Counted from the stretch's first letter, positions 16,423 through 26,875 are shown. The stretch: DNA of 64,000 nt from Pigmentiphaga aceris (GCF_008119665.1 NZ_CP043046.1:3472001-3536000), one strand, 5' to 3'. Notes: a model not told the origin generated them from the letters alone. A program made the numbers and translations.

Positions 16423-18785
16423 ACGCTCGCACTGCCCGCACGACCATCTGCCATACCCGGCGCATTCACGGACTTCCCGGCGCGCGCCGTGGGTTGCCGG
16501 CCTTGCTTGCGGGCGTGTTGATGGTGGGCAGCGTGGCACCCGCCTGGGCCTTGACCGCAGCGGAACGGGCCGAGCGCGCCGAAGCCGCAGGCAAACCGGT
16601 ACCGCTCGATGCCCCCATCATCGGTACCCCGGGCGGCGCTTCCTTGCCCGGCGGTTCGCGTACCTATCAGGTCACGCTGAAGCAATTGGGCGCGCTGTAT
16701 CCGCTGCAATTGCGCGGTATTGAAGGCAGCAATGGCGTGCCCTTCAGCATCCGGGCTGACGAGATCGTCACCCGTGCAAAGCTGAAGCTGAACTATGCGT
16801 ATTCGCCGGCACTGGTGCCCGAGCTTTCACACATCAATGTGATCGTGAACGAGGAAGTGGCGGGCACGATTCCGGTTCCGAAAGAAACCGCAGGCACCAA
16901 CCTGAGCCGCGAGATCGATATTCCGCCTCGGCTGATCACCGAGTTCAGCCGACTGAACCTGCAGCTGATCGGCCACTACACCATGCAATGCGAAGACCCT
17001 GCGCATTCCAGTTTGTGGGCCAACATCAGCAACAACAGCGTGCTGGAATTCACGGTGTCGCCGCTTAGCCTGGAGAACGATCTGGCCTTGCTGCCACTGC
17101 CGTTCTTCGACCGACGCGACGTCCGTCCGTTGAGCCTGCCGTTTGTGTTTTCCGGTACGCCCACCACCGGTTCGCTGGAAGCCGCAGGCGCGCTGTCGTC
17201 ATGGTTCGGTGCACTGGCGGGTTATCGCGGCGCGGCGTTCAGCGTCAGCCTGGGCCAGATTCCGCAAACCGGCAGCGCCGTGGTGCTGCTGACGGGTACC
17301 GAACGCCTGCCCGGCCTGAACGCGCCTGCCGTTGCCGGTCCCACCGTATCGATCGTGCCCAATCCGAACGATGCACGCGGCAAGCTGTTGCTGGTGCAAG
17401 GTCGTGATCTGAATGAATTGAAGATTGCTGCCAACGCGTTGTCCACGGGTTCGCAAGCCCTGTCGGGGCAGACCGCGACCATCACTCAGTTCGCAGACCT
17501 GAAACCGCGCCGTCCTTACGATGCGCCGAACTGGCTGCCTACCGATGGCCCCGTGAAGTTCGGTGATCTGGCACAGGCACAGACCTTGAACGTGTCGGGA
17601 TATTCCCCTGACCTGATTCGTATCAGCATGCGCCTGCCGCCCGATCTGTTCGGCTGGCGCGACAAGGGCATTCCGATCGACCTGCGCTATCGCTACACGC
17701 CGCGCCCGGCAACCGACAAGTCCACGCTGAACATCAACATCAACCAACAGTTCGTGGCTGCCCTGCCGCTCTTCGCCGCGGAACGCGGTGGTGGCAACCA
17801 GGCGCAACGTCTGATGGCGAAGCTGATGCCCGATGGCACGGCTGCATCACAGCGTGACATCCGCATTCCGCTGTTCAAGCTGCCGTCGCAAAGCCAGCTG
17901 CAATTCCATTACTACTATGACATGGCCAAGCAAGGCGATTGCAAGGACGTCATTCTTGACAACGTCAAGGGTGCCATTGAGCCTGATTCGACCATCGATA
18001 TCTCGGGCTACAAGCATTTCATCGCCATGCCCGACCTGGCAGCGTTCAGCAACAGCGGCTTCCCGTTCACCCGGCTGGCCGATTTGTCGGAAACCGCGGT
18101 GGTCTTGCCGGATGCACCGGTTGCCAGCGACTACGGCGTGTACCTGAACTTGCTGGGGCACATGGGTGAATCCACGGGCTATCCAGCAACTGGGGTTACC
18201 GTGGTGCCTGCACAGCAAGTGGACTCGGTTGCCGACAAGGACCTGTTGGTGCTGTCTTCCGGTGCCAAGCAACCCCTGCTGACCCAGTGGTCCAGCTCGC
18301 TTCCCTTCTCGCTGGATGGCAATACCAAGCGCTTCGAACTGTCTGACCTGGTGTATCGCGCAGTGTCGTGGTGGGACAGCAGCCGCGCCGACCGCATGGT
18401 GCAGCGCAAGCAGCTGTCGGTAACCAGCAACAGCACCGATACCGTGATTGCCGGATTCGAATCACCCTTGGCTAGCGGACGCAGTGTGGTGCTGGTGTCG
18501 AGCAATCAGGCGGCAGGCTTGGGGGATGCGGTCGTCGCCTTGCGAGACGCTGACATGGTCAAGCAGATCCAAGGCAGCTTTGCGGTGATCCGTGGCAAGC
18601 AAGTCAATAGCCTGGTGGCCGACTCGAACTATTACGTGGGTTCCCTTGGCCCGGTGCTGTATGCACAATGGTTCCTCTCGCAACGGCCATTGCTGTTGCT
18701 GGTCGCCAGTATTGTCAGTGCCGTGCTGGTGGCTGCGGTGCTGTACCTGACACTTCGTGCTCGCGCCCGTCGCCGTCTCAAGTAA
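16419..18785 (+). CDS. bcsB: Cellulose synthase periplasmic subunit BcsB
   Basis: BcsB carries cellulose from BcsA across the periplasm, and its C-terminal anchor helix completes the BcsA-BcsB channel. Length 788. The signal peptide ends near residue 45 (SVAPAWA then LTAAER). The large periplasmic part includes GIEGSNGVPFSIRADEIVTR and INVIVNEEVAGTIPVP. The C terminus has one membrane helix (PLLLLVASIVSAVLVAAVLYL) followed by a basic tail. The start overlaps the bcsA stop (ATGA). Confidence 0.95.
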   Translation: MNARTARTTICHTRRIHGLPGARRGLPALLAGVLMVGSVAPAWALTAAERAERAEAAGKPVPLDAPIIGTPGGASLPGGSRTYQVTLKQLGALYPLQLRGIEGSNGVPFSIRADEIVTRAKLKLNYAYSPALVPELSHINVIVNEEVAGTIPVPKETAGTNLSREIDIPPRLITEFSRLNLQLIGHYTMQCEDPAHSSLWANISNNSVLEFTVSPLSLENDLALLPLPFFDRRDVRPLSLPFVFSGTPTTGSLEAAGALSSWFGALAGYRGAAFSVSLGQIPQTGSAVVLLTGTERLPGLNAPAVAGPTVSIVPNPNDARGKLLLVQGRDLNELKIAANALSTGSQALSGQTATITQFADLKPRRPYDAPNWLPTDGPVKFGDLAQAQTLNVSGYSPDLIRISMRLPPDLFGWRDKGIPIDLRYRYTPRPATDKSTLNININQQFVAALPLFAAERGGGNQAQRLMAKLMPDGTAASQRDIRIPLFKLPSQSQLQFHYYYDMAKQGDCKDVILDNVKGAIEPDSTIDISGYKHFIAMPDLAAFSNSGFPFTRLADLSETAVVLPDAPVASDYGVYLNLLGHMGESTGYPATGVTVVPAQQVDSVADKDLLVLSSGAKQPLLTQWSSSLPFSLDGNTKRFELSDLVYRAVSWWDSSRADRMVQRKQLSVTSNSTDTVIAGFESPLASGRSVVLVSSNQAAGLGDAVVALRDADMVKQIQGSFAVIRGKQVNSLVADSNYYVGSLGPVLYAQWFLSQRPLLLLVASIVSAVLVAAVLYLTLRARARRRLK

Positions 18786-18799
18786 AAAAACGGGTTCTC

Positions 18800-20020
18800 A
18801 TGTTTCTCAGCAAGCTGCTGTCGCGCCTGCAAACAGGCCAACGACTTCGCCGTGTGGGCGGGGTGTTGGCCGTGCTGGCCGCGACCTGCCTGACCACGCC
18901 GGCAATCGCGCAGGGCAATGCGTGCCCATCGGCACAATGGCCGCTGTACCAGGACTTCTTGCAGCGCTTTGTCCAGCCTGACGGGCGTGTCGTTGACTTC
19001 AGCGTGCCGCAGTTGCATTCGACATCCGAAGGGCAGTCTTACGGCATGTTCTTCGCGCTGATCGCACGCGATGCCGACACCTTCGAAAGTCTTTGGCGCT
19101 GGAGCGTGGGCAATCTGGCTGGCGGCGATCTGTCGTCCCGCCTGCCTGCGTGGCAATGGGGCAAGCGCCAGGACGGCACCTGGGGTGTGCTGGACCCTAA
19201 CGCGGCATCTGACGCCGATCTGTGGTTTGCCTACGTCCTGCTTGAAGCAGGTCGGTTATGGAAGCGCGACGACTATATTGCCGACGCGCACACGCTGCTG
19301 AAACGTGTTGCCCAGGACGAAGTCGTGGCCATCCCCGGGCTTGGGCAGATGCTGCTACCTGCTCCGGTGGGTTTTGCGCTGCCAGACCAGCTGTGGCGGC
19401 TCAATCCCAGCTACATGCCAGTGCCGGTGTTGCGACGCCTGGCCGCAGCAGACAAGCAGACACGCTGGAACGAAATCGCATCCAACACCGTGCGCATGCT
19501 GCGTGAAGCGTCGCCCAAGGGTTTTGCGGCGGACTGGGTTGGCTACAAATCACTGGATGGCAAGACTGGCAGCTTTGTCGTCGATACTGTCAAAGGCGAC
19601 GTGGGCAGCTATGACGCCATTCGCAATTACATGTGGGCGGGCATGACCCCACCCGGCGACGCCCTGGCCAAACCGGCCCTGAATGCCTTGTCTGGCATGC
19701 GCGCGGCGGCACAGGCAACGCCGCTGCCGCCCGAATACGTGCAGGTGCTGACGGGTGTGGCGCGCGGAACGGGGCCGGTCGGGTTTTCGGCGGCCTTGTT
19801 GCCCTACTATGAGGCGCTGGGCCAGACGGCCTTGCGCAATGCGCAGGCTGCGCGGGTGCAGGCGGCCTTTGCGCCGGGCAACGCCAACCCGCCGCCCTAT
19901 TACGATTACGTGCTCGGCCTGTTTGGCACGGGCTGGTCAGAACAACGCTACCGTTTCCTGCCATCAGGACAGTTGCAACTTCGCTGGGAGAAGGCATGTC
20001 CTCGCGCCACCGCTCGCTGA
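18800..20020 (+). CDS. bcsZ: Periplasmic endo-beta-1,4-glucanase BcsZ (GH8)
   Basis: A family 8 glycoside hydrolase that trims cellulose in the periplasm and is needed for normal export. Length 406, with a signal peptide (LAATCLTTPAIAQ before GNACPSAQWPLYQDF). The catalytic acid is in SEGQSYGMFFAL (Glu about 77), and a conserved aspartate is in SYDAIRNYMW (about 272). The ATG at 18800 lies 14 bp after bcsB; its Shine-Dalgarno is weak, suggesting coupled translation. The 3' end overlaps the bcsC start by 25 bp. Confidence 0.94.
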   Translation: MFLSKLLSRLQTGQRLRRVGGVLAVLAATCLTTPAIAQGNACPSAQWPLYQDFLQRFVQPDGRVVDFSVPQLHSTSEGQSYGMFFALIARDADTFESLWRWSVGNLAGGDLSSRLPAWQWGKRQDGTWGVLDPNAASDADLWFAYVLLEAGRLWKRDDYIADAHTLLKRVAQDEVVAIPGLGQMLLPAPVGFALPDQLWRLNPSYMPVPVLRRLAAADKQTRWNEIASNTVRMLREASPKGFAADWVGYKSLDGKTGSFVVDTVKGDVGSYDAIRNYMWAGMTPPGDALAKPALNALSGMRAAAQATPLPPEYVQVLTGVARGTGPVGFSAALLPYYEALGQTALRNAQAARVQAAFAPGNANPPPYYDYVLGLFGTGWSEQRYRFLPSGQLQLRWEKACPRATAR

Positions 20021-23000
20021 TCTTCGGACTCGTCGCGGCCGTCATCCAGAATGCGGCCTATGCTCAGGACCCGATCAATGTCCTGATCGAACAAGGCCAA
20101 TATTGGCAATCTCGCGGTAACGGCCAACGCGCTGCCGAAGCCTGGCAAAAGCTGTTGCGCCTGAATGCCACGCAGGCAGATGCCTTGTACGGCATGGCCA
20201 CGGTGGAACTGGAAGCCAAGCGGCCAGAAGCTGCCCGCGATTATCTGGCGCAATTGAAGCGCGCCCATCCCGGCAGCCCGCTGGTGGCGCAGCTTGAACA
20301 GGCGATCAATCTGGGCGGCAATCCGCGCCAGTTGGAAGATGCCCGTCAGTTGGCCCGCAGCGGCGAATCGACGCAAGCCATTGCCGCGTATCAGCAAGCC
20401 TTGGGCGGCAAACCACCGCAAGGTCGATTGGCACTGGAGTACTACCAAACCCTGGGCGGCACGCCACAGGGTTGGGATGAAGCACGCCAAGGCCTGGAAC
20501 GGCTGGCACGTGAATCGCCCAACGATTCACAGATTGCACTGGCACTTGCCCAGCACCTGACTTACCGCGAAAACACGCGTCGCGATGGCATTCAACGGCT
20601 GGCCGAACTGTCATCCCGGCCAGACGTGGGCAGTGCCGCCACGGCGGCATGGCGTCGTTCGCTGGCGTGGATCGGTACCCGTGCCGCAGACGTGCCGCTG
20701 TACCAGGCGTTCTTGCAAAAGAACCCTGACGACGCGGCCATCAAGGGCCGCCTGGACGAAATCACCAAGCAGGAACAGGAAACCCGTCGCACGGTGCAAG
20801 CCAGTGTCGATCCGCTGCGCCAGCGCAGCAGTGAAGGGTTCAAAGCGCTGGATACCGGCGATCTGGCCAAGGCAGAAGCCGATTTCCAGGCTGTGCTAAG
20901 CCGACGCGCCAACGACGGCGACGCATTGGGTGGCCTGGGTGTCTTGCGCCTGCGCCAAGAACGCTTCTCGGAGGCGCGCGACCTGTTGGAACGCGCTACT
21001 CGCCAAGGCTCGGCCGCGCGCTGGCGAACCGCGCTGAACAGCGCAAGTTATTGGTCCTTGATCGGACAGGCCACGGCCGCGCGCGACAGCAACGATCTGG
21101 GCACTGCGCGCCGCTTGCTGGAACAGGCAGTCAAGCTCGACCCCAAGGAAATCACTGCAGAAAACGCCTTGGCCGACGTGCTGGCGCAAAGTGGTCAGCT
21201 TGATGCCGCCGAAGCAGCGTACCGCCGCGTCCTGGCTCGTCAGAACGACAACCCGGACGCCGTGCGTGGCCTGGTAGGCGTCATGGCCCAGAACAACAAG
21301 CCTGACCAGGCGCTGGCGATCATCGAACGCCTGAGCCCGGCCCAGCAGGATCAGATTGGTGAGCTTGGCAAGCTGCGGGCAGCGCAAGCCGTTGGGGCCG
21401 CCAAGGCGGCGTCAGCACGCGGCGACGACAACACGGCGCGCATTGCACTGGAAGACGCCCTGCTGAACGACCCGAACAGCCCCTGGATTCGACTGGATCT
21501 GGCGCGTCTGTACATGAAGATGGGCGGGTTGAACGACGCCCGTGGCGTGATGGACGGGCTGCTGATCTCGAACCCCAACATGCCCGAAGCCTTGTACGCC
21601 AGCGCCTTGCTTGCCAGCGAGATGAAGGATTGGAACGGTGCCCTGACCACGCTGGAGAACATCCCGGCGCAAAACCGCACGCGTGACATGGCAACGCTGC
21701 AGCGCCGGGTGTGGGTGCACGCCCAGGCTGATCGCGCGTCCGAACTTGCTCGCCAGGGTAGCCAACGCGAAGCACTGGCAGTGCTTGGCCAGATCGAGGC
21801 ATCGGCCGGGCAAGACCCGGAACTGCTGGGTGCGGTGGCCAGCGCCTACAGCGATGCGGGCGACTCGACCCGCGCGATTGGCATGATCCGCCAATTGATG
21901 GCGCGCACCACGCGCCCGGGTGCCGGCATTCGCCTGCAATACGCCGCCATCTTGCTGAAGACCGGGCAAGACGTTGAACTTGCCGGGGTGCTGCGGCAGT
22001 TGCAACCGGGCCAGATGACAAGCAGCGAACGCCAAAGCTTCGAGGACATCCGCCTGGCCTACATCGTTCGCCAGGCCGATGCCTTGCGTGAATCGGGCGA
22101 CTTGGTGACGGCTTACGACACGCTGGCTCCAGTACTGGCCGAACGACCCGACGACCCGCAGGCAATCGGTGCACTGGCACGCATGCATGCCGCGGCGGGT
22201 GACCATGCCCAGGCATTGGCGCTGTACACCGAGTTGCTGCGTCGCAGCCCGGAAGACCTGCCCTTGATGTTGTCGGCCGTTGGCGTGGCGACCTCGGCCA
22301 AGGAATACGGTTATGCCGAGTCAACCATCGAAGCTGCGCTGGCCCGTGCCCCGCAGAATCCGGACGTATTGACCGCTGCCGGCCGTCTGTATCGGGCGCA
22401 AGGCAAGAACAGCAAGGCTGCGCAGTACTTCACGGCTGCCGTGGCAGCAGAAAATCAGCAGCGCGGCGTACCCGTGGCTGGTGGCCGTGGTGCCCCGGCC
22501 CAGGTGGCAAACGCAGGCCGGTCAACCAATCCGTTTGTTGGACGCCCTGGGCAACGCGCGAGTTCGGCACAGGGACAGCAACAAGCCCCCTCGGTGGCAT
22601 CGCCCGGCTTCTTGCCGACCGTGCAGCCTGGCTATGCGCCGCAGGTGGCGTCAGCGCAAGGCTATGCGCCACAGGGTGGGAATCCATACGGCGGCAACGC
22701 CTACATTCCTACGCCTGCTGGGGCAAGCGGTTATGCCGCGCCCAGCCAGGACGCCTACGTGCAGCAGGGCTACACCCCCTACGGCGCGCCTTCTGCACCG
22801 GCCGCACCCGGTGCCTATTACCAGGATGCTGCTCCTGCAGCGCCTGCGGCCGCGCCACGCGGGGCGATCCCGGCCCCGGCCAGCACACGCACACCGGCGC
22901 GCAACACGGCGGCTGCGTCTGCTGCGTCGCCTTACGGGCAAGCACCGGTTGCGGCTTCACCCTATGGCGCAGGCAGCCAATACGGCCAGCAAGCGCCGCA

Positions 23001-24438
23001 GTACGCCCAGGCAGGTCAATACCCCCTGCCCGCTTACGGCCAGGCCCAAAGCTACGTGCCGCCGCCTGCCACGCCGGCGTCGCAAGCACCTGCCTACATG
23101 GCACCTTATTTCGCAGGCGGCGCAGCGCGGCAGGCATCGGCCTATGCAGCGGGCCAGCCCGCCGGTCCCCTGGCCAGTGCGCCCTGGTCCGTCGATGCAC
23201 CGGCCGCAGGTGCCCCGCCACGCCCGCGCACCGTACAAGACGAACTCAACGAGATCCGTCAGGATCGCACCCCGACCATCGCCGTCGCGCCTACGGTACG
23301 CACACGTCAGGGTGAATCCGGCATGAGCGAACTCAGCGACATCTCGGCCCCCGTGGAAATGAAGCTGCCGGTGGGCGACGGCAAGTTTGCGCTGCGCGTC
23401 ACGCCGGTGGCGATCGATGCCGGCACGCCCGGCAGCAGTTATGACGCCAACAGCCGCTTTGGTGGTGGCCCGGCAGCAGCCATCGCACAGGCTGGCCGCA
23501 CTACCGGCGATGCAGGGTCCCAAAGCCAGACCGGCTTGGGTATTGGCGTGGGCTATCTGGGTGAACGGATCGAGGCCGATCTTGGCAGCTCGCCGCTGGG
23601 CTTTCGCTACACCACGCTCAATGGCGGCTTGCGTCTGAAAGGCCCGTTCGCCGGCGACTTCTCGTATAACGCCGAGGTATCGCGCCGCCCGGTTACCGAC
23701 AGCCTGCTGTCGTTTGCCGGTGCCCGTGATGCACGAACCGGGGAAAGCTGGGGCGGCGTGTCGGCCACCGGTGGCCGGCTTGAGATCGGTTACGACAACG
23801 GCGAATACGGGCTGTACGGCTATGGTTCCTTCCACTCGCTGGATGGCACCAACGTGGTCACCAATTCACGCATCGAAGGCGGCGGCGGCATTTATGTGCG
23901 CATGATGCGCGACGCCAACAGCGATTTGACCGGTGGCATCAACATTACCGCGCTGTCCTACGACAAGAACCTGCGCTACTTCACCTACGGACACGGGGGC
24001 TATTTCAGTCCGCAAAGCTTCCTGTCGATGAGTGTGCCGCTGACCTGGAACCAGCGCAGCGGCCGCCTGGCCTACCAGGTGCGTGGCTCGATCGGTGTGC
24101 AGCACTTCACCGAAGACGCCGCCGATTACTTCCCCGGCAACAGCGGTCGCCAGGCTGGTGCCCAATTGGCTGCGGCCAGTGCGGTCGGTCTGAACCTGGG
24201 TGGCACCGGCAGCGCCATCTACCCGGGACAGTCGAAAACCGGGCTGGGCTACAACCTGGGCGCGGCGGTCGAGTACCAATTGGCACCGCAGCTGTTCCTG
24301 GGCGGTCATCTGGCCATGGACAACGCCAGCGACTACCGACAGTTCGTCGGCGGCATGTATCTGAAATACGCGTTCGAACCGATGACCCGGCAGGCGTCCT
24401 TGCCCGTCAACCCGGTGCGATCTCCGTATCACTACTAA
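19996..24438 (+). CDS. bcsC: Cellulose export protein BcsC (TPR periplasmic domain plus outer-membrane barrel)
   Basis: BcsC forms the outer-membrane exit for cellulose. Length 1480, against about 1160 in E. coli. A short signal peptide ends near AAYAQ. About 18-20 TPR-like helices span residues 25-815 (for example LARSGESTQAIAAYQQAL). Residues about 820-1075 are a Pro/Ala/Tyr/Gly/Gln-rich linker that accounts for most of the extra length. The BcsC C-terminal barrel domain follows from about 1130 (FALRVTPVAIDAGTPG) to the end, with alternating aromatic strands and a final HY. The start has GGAGAAGGC directly upstream. It is the last gene of the operon. Confidence 0.94.
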   Translation: MSSRHRSLIFGLVAAVIQNAAYAQDPINVLIEQGQYWQSRGNGQRAAEAWQKLLRLNATQADALYGMATVELEAKRPEAARDYLAQLKRAHPGSPLVAQLEQAINLGGNPRQLEDARQLARSGESTQAIAAYQQALGGKPPQGRLALEYYQTLGGTPQGWDEARQGLERLARESPNDSQIALALAQHLTYRENTRRDGIQRLAELSSRPDVGSAATAAWRRSLAWIGTRAADVPLYQAFLQKNPDDAAIKGRLDEITKQEQETRRTVQASVDPLRQRSSEGFKALDTGDLAKAEADFQAVLSRRANDGDALGGLGVLRLRQERFSEARDLLERATRQGSAARWRTALNSASYWSLIGQATAARDSNDLGTARRLLEQAVKLDPKEITAENALADVLAQSGQLDAAEAAYRRVLARQNDNPDAVRGLVGVMAQNNKPDQALAIIERLSPAQQDQIGELGKLRAAQAVGAAKAASARGDDNTARIALEDALLNDPNSPWIRLDLARLYMKMGGLNDARGVMDGLLISNPNMPEALYASALLASEMKDWNGALTTLENIPAQNRTRDMATLQRRVWVHAQADRASELARQGSQREALAVLGQIEASAGQDPELLGAVASAYSDAGDSTRAIGMIRQLMARTTRPGAGIRLQYAAILLKTGQDVELAGVLRQLQPGQMTSSERQSFEDIRLAYIVRQADALRESGDLVTAYDTLAPVLAERPDDPQAIGALARMHAAAGDHAQALALYTELLRRSPEDLPLMLSAVGVATSAKEYGYAESTIEAALARAPQNPDVLTAAGRLYRAQGKNSKAAQYFTAAVAAENQQRGVPVAGGRGAPAQVANAGRSTNPFVGRPGQRASSAQGQQQAPSVASPGFLPTVQPGYAPQVASAQGYAPQGGNPYGGNAYIPTPAGASGYAAPSQDAYVQQGYTPYGAPSAPAAPGAYYQDAAPAAPAAAPRGAIPAPASTRTPARNTAAASAASPYGQAPVAASPYGAGSQYGQQAPQYAQAGQYPLPAYGQAQSYVPPPATPASQAPAYMAPYFAGGAARQASAYAAGQPAGPLASAPWSVDAPAAGAPPRPRTVQDELNEIRQDRTPTIAVAPTVRTRQGESGMSELSDISAPVEMKLPVGDGKFALRVTPVAIDAGTPGSSYDANSRFGGGPAAAIAQAGRTTGDAGSQSQTGLGIGVGYLGERIEADLGSSPLGFRYTTLNGGLRLKGPFAGDFSYNAEVSRRPVTDSLLSFAGARDARTGESWGGVSATGGRLEIGYDNGEYGLYGYGSFHSLDGTNVVTNSRIEGGGGIYVRMMRDANSDLTGGINITALSYDKNLRYFTYGHGGYFSPQSFLSMSVPLTWNQRSGRLAYQVRGSIGVQHFTEDAADYFPGNSGRQAGAQLAAASAVGLNLGGTGSAIYPGQSKTGLGYNLGAAVEYQLAPQLFLGGHLAMDNASDYRQFVGGMYLKYAFEPMTRQASLPVNPVRSPYHY

Positions 24439-24519
24439 GACCGCAGTCTTGGGACTGACTGCGTCCTTGGCCGACAAATGGGGTTTAATGGCAGACCGAC
24501 TTTGCCAGCAAGATTGCCC

Positions 24520-25134
24520 ATGACCGCACCGCCACGCGCGCTCGATCCCCTGACCTACTTCCCGGCCCCCCGCCTGCAGCATTTCTGCTCGCAGTGCGGG
24601 ACGCCGGTGACTTACCGCGTCCCGGCCGACGACAACCGCGAACGCGCGCTGTGTGACCACTGCGGCGCGGTGCACTATCAGAACCCGCGACTGGTCGTGG
24701 GCACGGTGCCGGTATGGGGCGAACACGTGTTGCTGTGCCGTCGCGCCATCGAGCCGCGTCATGGTTATTGGACGCTGCCGGCCGGTTTCATGGAGCTTGG
24801 CGAGACCACCCTCCAGGGTGCCGAACGCGAAACCCAGGAAGAAGCCGGTGCGCGCGTCGAGATGGGCAACTTGTTCACGATGATCGACGTGCCCTCGGCA
24901 GAACAGGTTCACGTGTTCTACCTGGCGCGTCTGCTGGACACCGACTTCGCCCCCGGCCCGGAAAGCCTGGAAACCCAGCTTTTCCTGGAAGCCGACATTC
25001 CCTGGGAAGAACTGGCTTTCCGCACGGTATCGACCACGCTGGAACTGTTCTTCGAAGATCGTCGCAAGGGAAGCTTCGGGGTGCATACCCCAACGCTTGC
25101 GCCCTTGCGCGCTGCTGTTCCCGCTGGCAGCTGA
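24520..25134 (+). CDS. Nudix hydrolase with N-terminal zinc ribbon (NudC-like)
   Basis: A 204-residue protein. Four cysteines (C23, C26, C45, C48) form a zinc ribbon as in NADH pyrophosphatase-type Nudix enzymes. The Nudix box is complete, from G89 through E95, R103, E104, E107, E108 and G110. Substrates of this subgroup are nucleoside diphosphate derivatives such as NADH or ADP-ribose; which one applies here is not readable. The ATG at 24520 ([15 protein letters not shown]) was chosen because the upstream codons are not conserved in type. It sits 81 bp after bcsC and 16 bp before aat, so it may be cotranscribed with aat. Confidence 0.9.
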   Translation: MTAPPRALDPLTYFPAPRLQHFCSQCGTPVTYRVPADDNRERALCDHCGAVHYQNPRLVVGTVPVWGEHVLLCRRAIEPRHGYWTLPAGFMELGETTLQGAERETQEEAGARVEMGNLFTMIDVPSAEQVHVFYLARLLDTDFAPGPESLETQLFLEADIPWEELAFRTVSTTLELFFEDRRKGSFGVHTPTLAPLRAAVPAGS

Positions 25135-25150
25135 TACCCAGGTAGCCGCG

Positions 25151-25921
25151 ATGCGCATGCCTGTGGTGCTGGACACCGACACCCCGTTTCCCCCTGTGGA
25201 AACCGCACTGACCGAACCGGCCGGCTTGCTGGCCATTGGCGGCGACCTTTCCCTGACACGGCTGCGCAGCGCTTATCGGCAAGGCATTTTCCCCTGGTAT
25301 GCCCCTGGCGAGCCGCTGCTGTGGTGGAGCCCGGACCCGCGCATGGTCTTGTTCACCGACCGCTTTGCGCCCTCGCATTCCTTGCGTAAGACACTGCGCC
25401 GCCTGGCGCGCGAAGAGGCCGAGGGCAGCACCCGGGTGCAGGTGAAAGTCGATACCGCGTTCGATGCGGTCATGCTGGCCTGCGCATCACCCCGGGACGG
25501 CCAAGCCGGTTCGTGGATCACGCGTGAAATGCGCGCGGCCTACGGAGCTTGGCACCGCGCGGGCACGGCGCATTCGATTGAAACCTGGATAGATGGCGAA
25601 CTGGCGGGCGGCCTGTACGGCATTGGCATCGGCCACACCTTCTTTGGCGAATCGATGTTCACCCGCGCCACCGATGCCTCAAAAATCGCCCTGGCCTACC
25701 TGGTGGGCTTTCTGCGGCAGCACGGCGTGCCCATGATTGATTGTCAACAAGATACGCAACATCTGGGATTCCTGGGGGGTTGCACGATCCCCCGCAGCGA
25801 ATTCCGCCGCAGGATTGTAGAATTCCAGGACATGCCCGAGCTACCTTGGCAACGCGGCGTGTTGAGCGCAGCGGGCACGCTGCTTCCTGAGTCGGACACC
25901 ATGAATCGCCCTATGGCTTGA
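25151..25921 (+). CDS. aat: Leucyl/phenylalanyl-tRNA--protein transferase
   Basis: The enzyme adds Leu or Phe from aminoacyl-tRNA to proteins with N-terminal Arg or Lys, marking them for ClpS-ClpAP degradation. Length 256. Conserved segments are [60 protein letters not shown] and [15 protein letters not shown], followed by [12 protein letters not shown]. The start is the ATG at 25151, with AGG about eight bases upstream; an ATG six bases later is also possible. The second N-end-rule transferase (bpt) is the next gene. Confidence 0.96.
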   Translation: MRMPVVLDTDTPFPPVETALTEPAGLLAIGGDLSLTRLRSAYRQGIFPWYAPGEPLLWWSPDPRMVLFTDRFAPSHSLRKTLRRLAREEAEGSTRVQVKVDTAFDAVMLACASPRDGQAGSWITREMRAAYGAWHRAGTAHSIETWIDGELAGGLYGIGIGHTFFGESMFTRATDASKIALAYLVGFLRQHGVPMIDCQQDTQHLGFLGGCTIPRSEFRRRIVEFQDMPELPWQRGVLSAAGTLLPESDTMNRPMA

Positions 25922-26038
25922 ATCATCCGACGGACTGACCCGGTGGTGCCATTAAATTGACACTGTCGGGTGGGTGCCATCGATACCGTCCAGAACGGAC
26001 CGCTTGCGCATCACCAGCGGATTTCCGGAGTCGCCAGC

Positions 26039-26875
26039 ATGACCCATCTTCGCGACCTGCCCTTCACCACCTTGCAGTTCTATGCAACGGCCCCGTATCC
26101 GTGCAGCTACCTGCCAGACCGGCTGGCGCGATCCCAGGTTGCCACGCCCAGTCACCTGATCAGCCCCGACGTCTACAGCGAGCTGGTGCGCGCAGGCTTT
26201 CGCCGCAGTGGTGTCTTCACCTATCGCCCCTACTGCGACGCCTGCCGGGCATGTGTGCCGGTTCGCATCCCGGTGAACAGCTTCACGCCGAATCGCGCCC
26301 AGAACCGCGCCCGCAAACAGCATCAGGGCCTGCGCGTATTCGTCGCCCAGCTGACGTATTCGATGGAACACTACGCGCTGTATCTGCGCTACCAGTCGGC
26401 GCGGCACGCCGGTGGCGGCATGGATCAGGACAGCCGCGACCAGTATGCGCAGTTTCTGCTGCAAAGCCGTGTCAACACCAGACTGGTGGAATTCCGCGAC
26501 GACGAAGACACCTTGGTGATGGTGTCGATCATCGACGTGCTCGACGACGGGCTGTCCTCGGTCTACACCTTTTACGACCCGGATTTGAAGGGCAGCCTGG
26601 GCACCTGGAACATTCTTTGGCAGATCGAACAGTGCCGTTTGCTTGGCCTGCCCTACGTTTATCTTGGATATTGGATCGCCAACAGCCCCAAGATGTCGTA
26701 CAAGATCAACTATCGTCCGATCGAGGGTCTTCAGGAAGGTGCCTGGGCACCACTGTCGATTGTCGAGACGACCCACGCAGCGCGTGGCCCGCACATCGCT
26801 ACCGTTGCCCTGACCGAGATCGGCATGGCGCGACGGCAGCAAGACCCTGCGGGCCCGGAACCGACCACGCCCTGA
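26039..26875 (+). CDS. bpt: Aspartate/glutamate leucyltransferase (R-transferase homologue)
   Basis: Bpt transfers Leu to N-terminal Asp or Glu, feeding acidic N-termini into the N-end-rule pathway. Length 278. The N-terminal cysteine cluster C66-x2-C69-x2-C72 ([10 protein letters not shown]) is typical of ATE1/Bpt proteins. The C-terminal GNAT-like part shows [20 protein letters not shown] and [17 protein letters not shown]. The start is the ATG at 26039 ([15 protein letters not shown]). Adjacent aat and bpt suggest joint expression. Confidence 0.95.
   Translation: MTHLRDLPFTTLQFYATAPYPCSYLPDRLARSQVATPSHLISPDVYSELVRAGFRRSGVFTYRPYCDACRACVPVRIPVNSFTPNRAQNRARKQHQGLRVFVAQLTYSMEHYALYLRYQSARHAGGGMDQDSRDQYAQFLLQSRVNTRLVEFRDDEDTLVMVSIIDVLDDGLSSVYTFYDPDLKGSLGTWNILWQIEQCRLLGLPYVYLGYWIANSPKMSYKINYRPIEGLQEGAWAPLSIVETTHAARGPHIATVALTEIGMARRQQDPAGPEPTTP

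Noticed and set aside
24439..24470. Terminator after bcsC
   Set aside because: A short imperfect hairpin (GCAGTC/GACTGACTGC) without a T-run; too weak to support.
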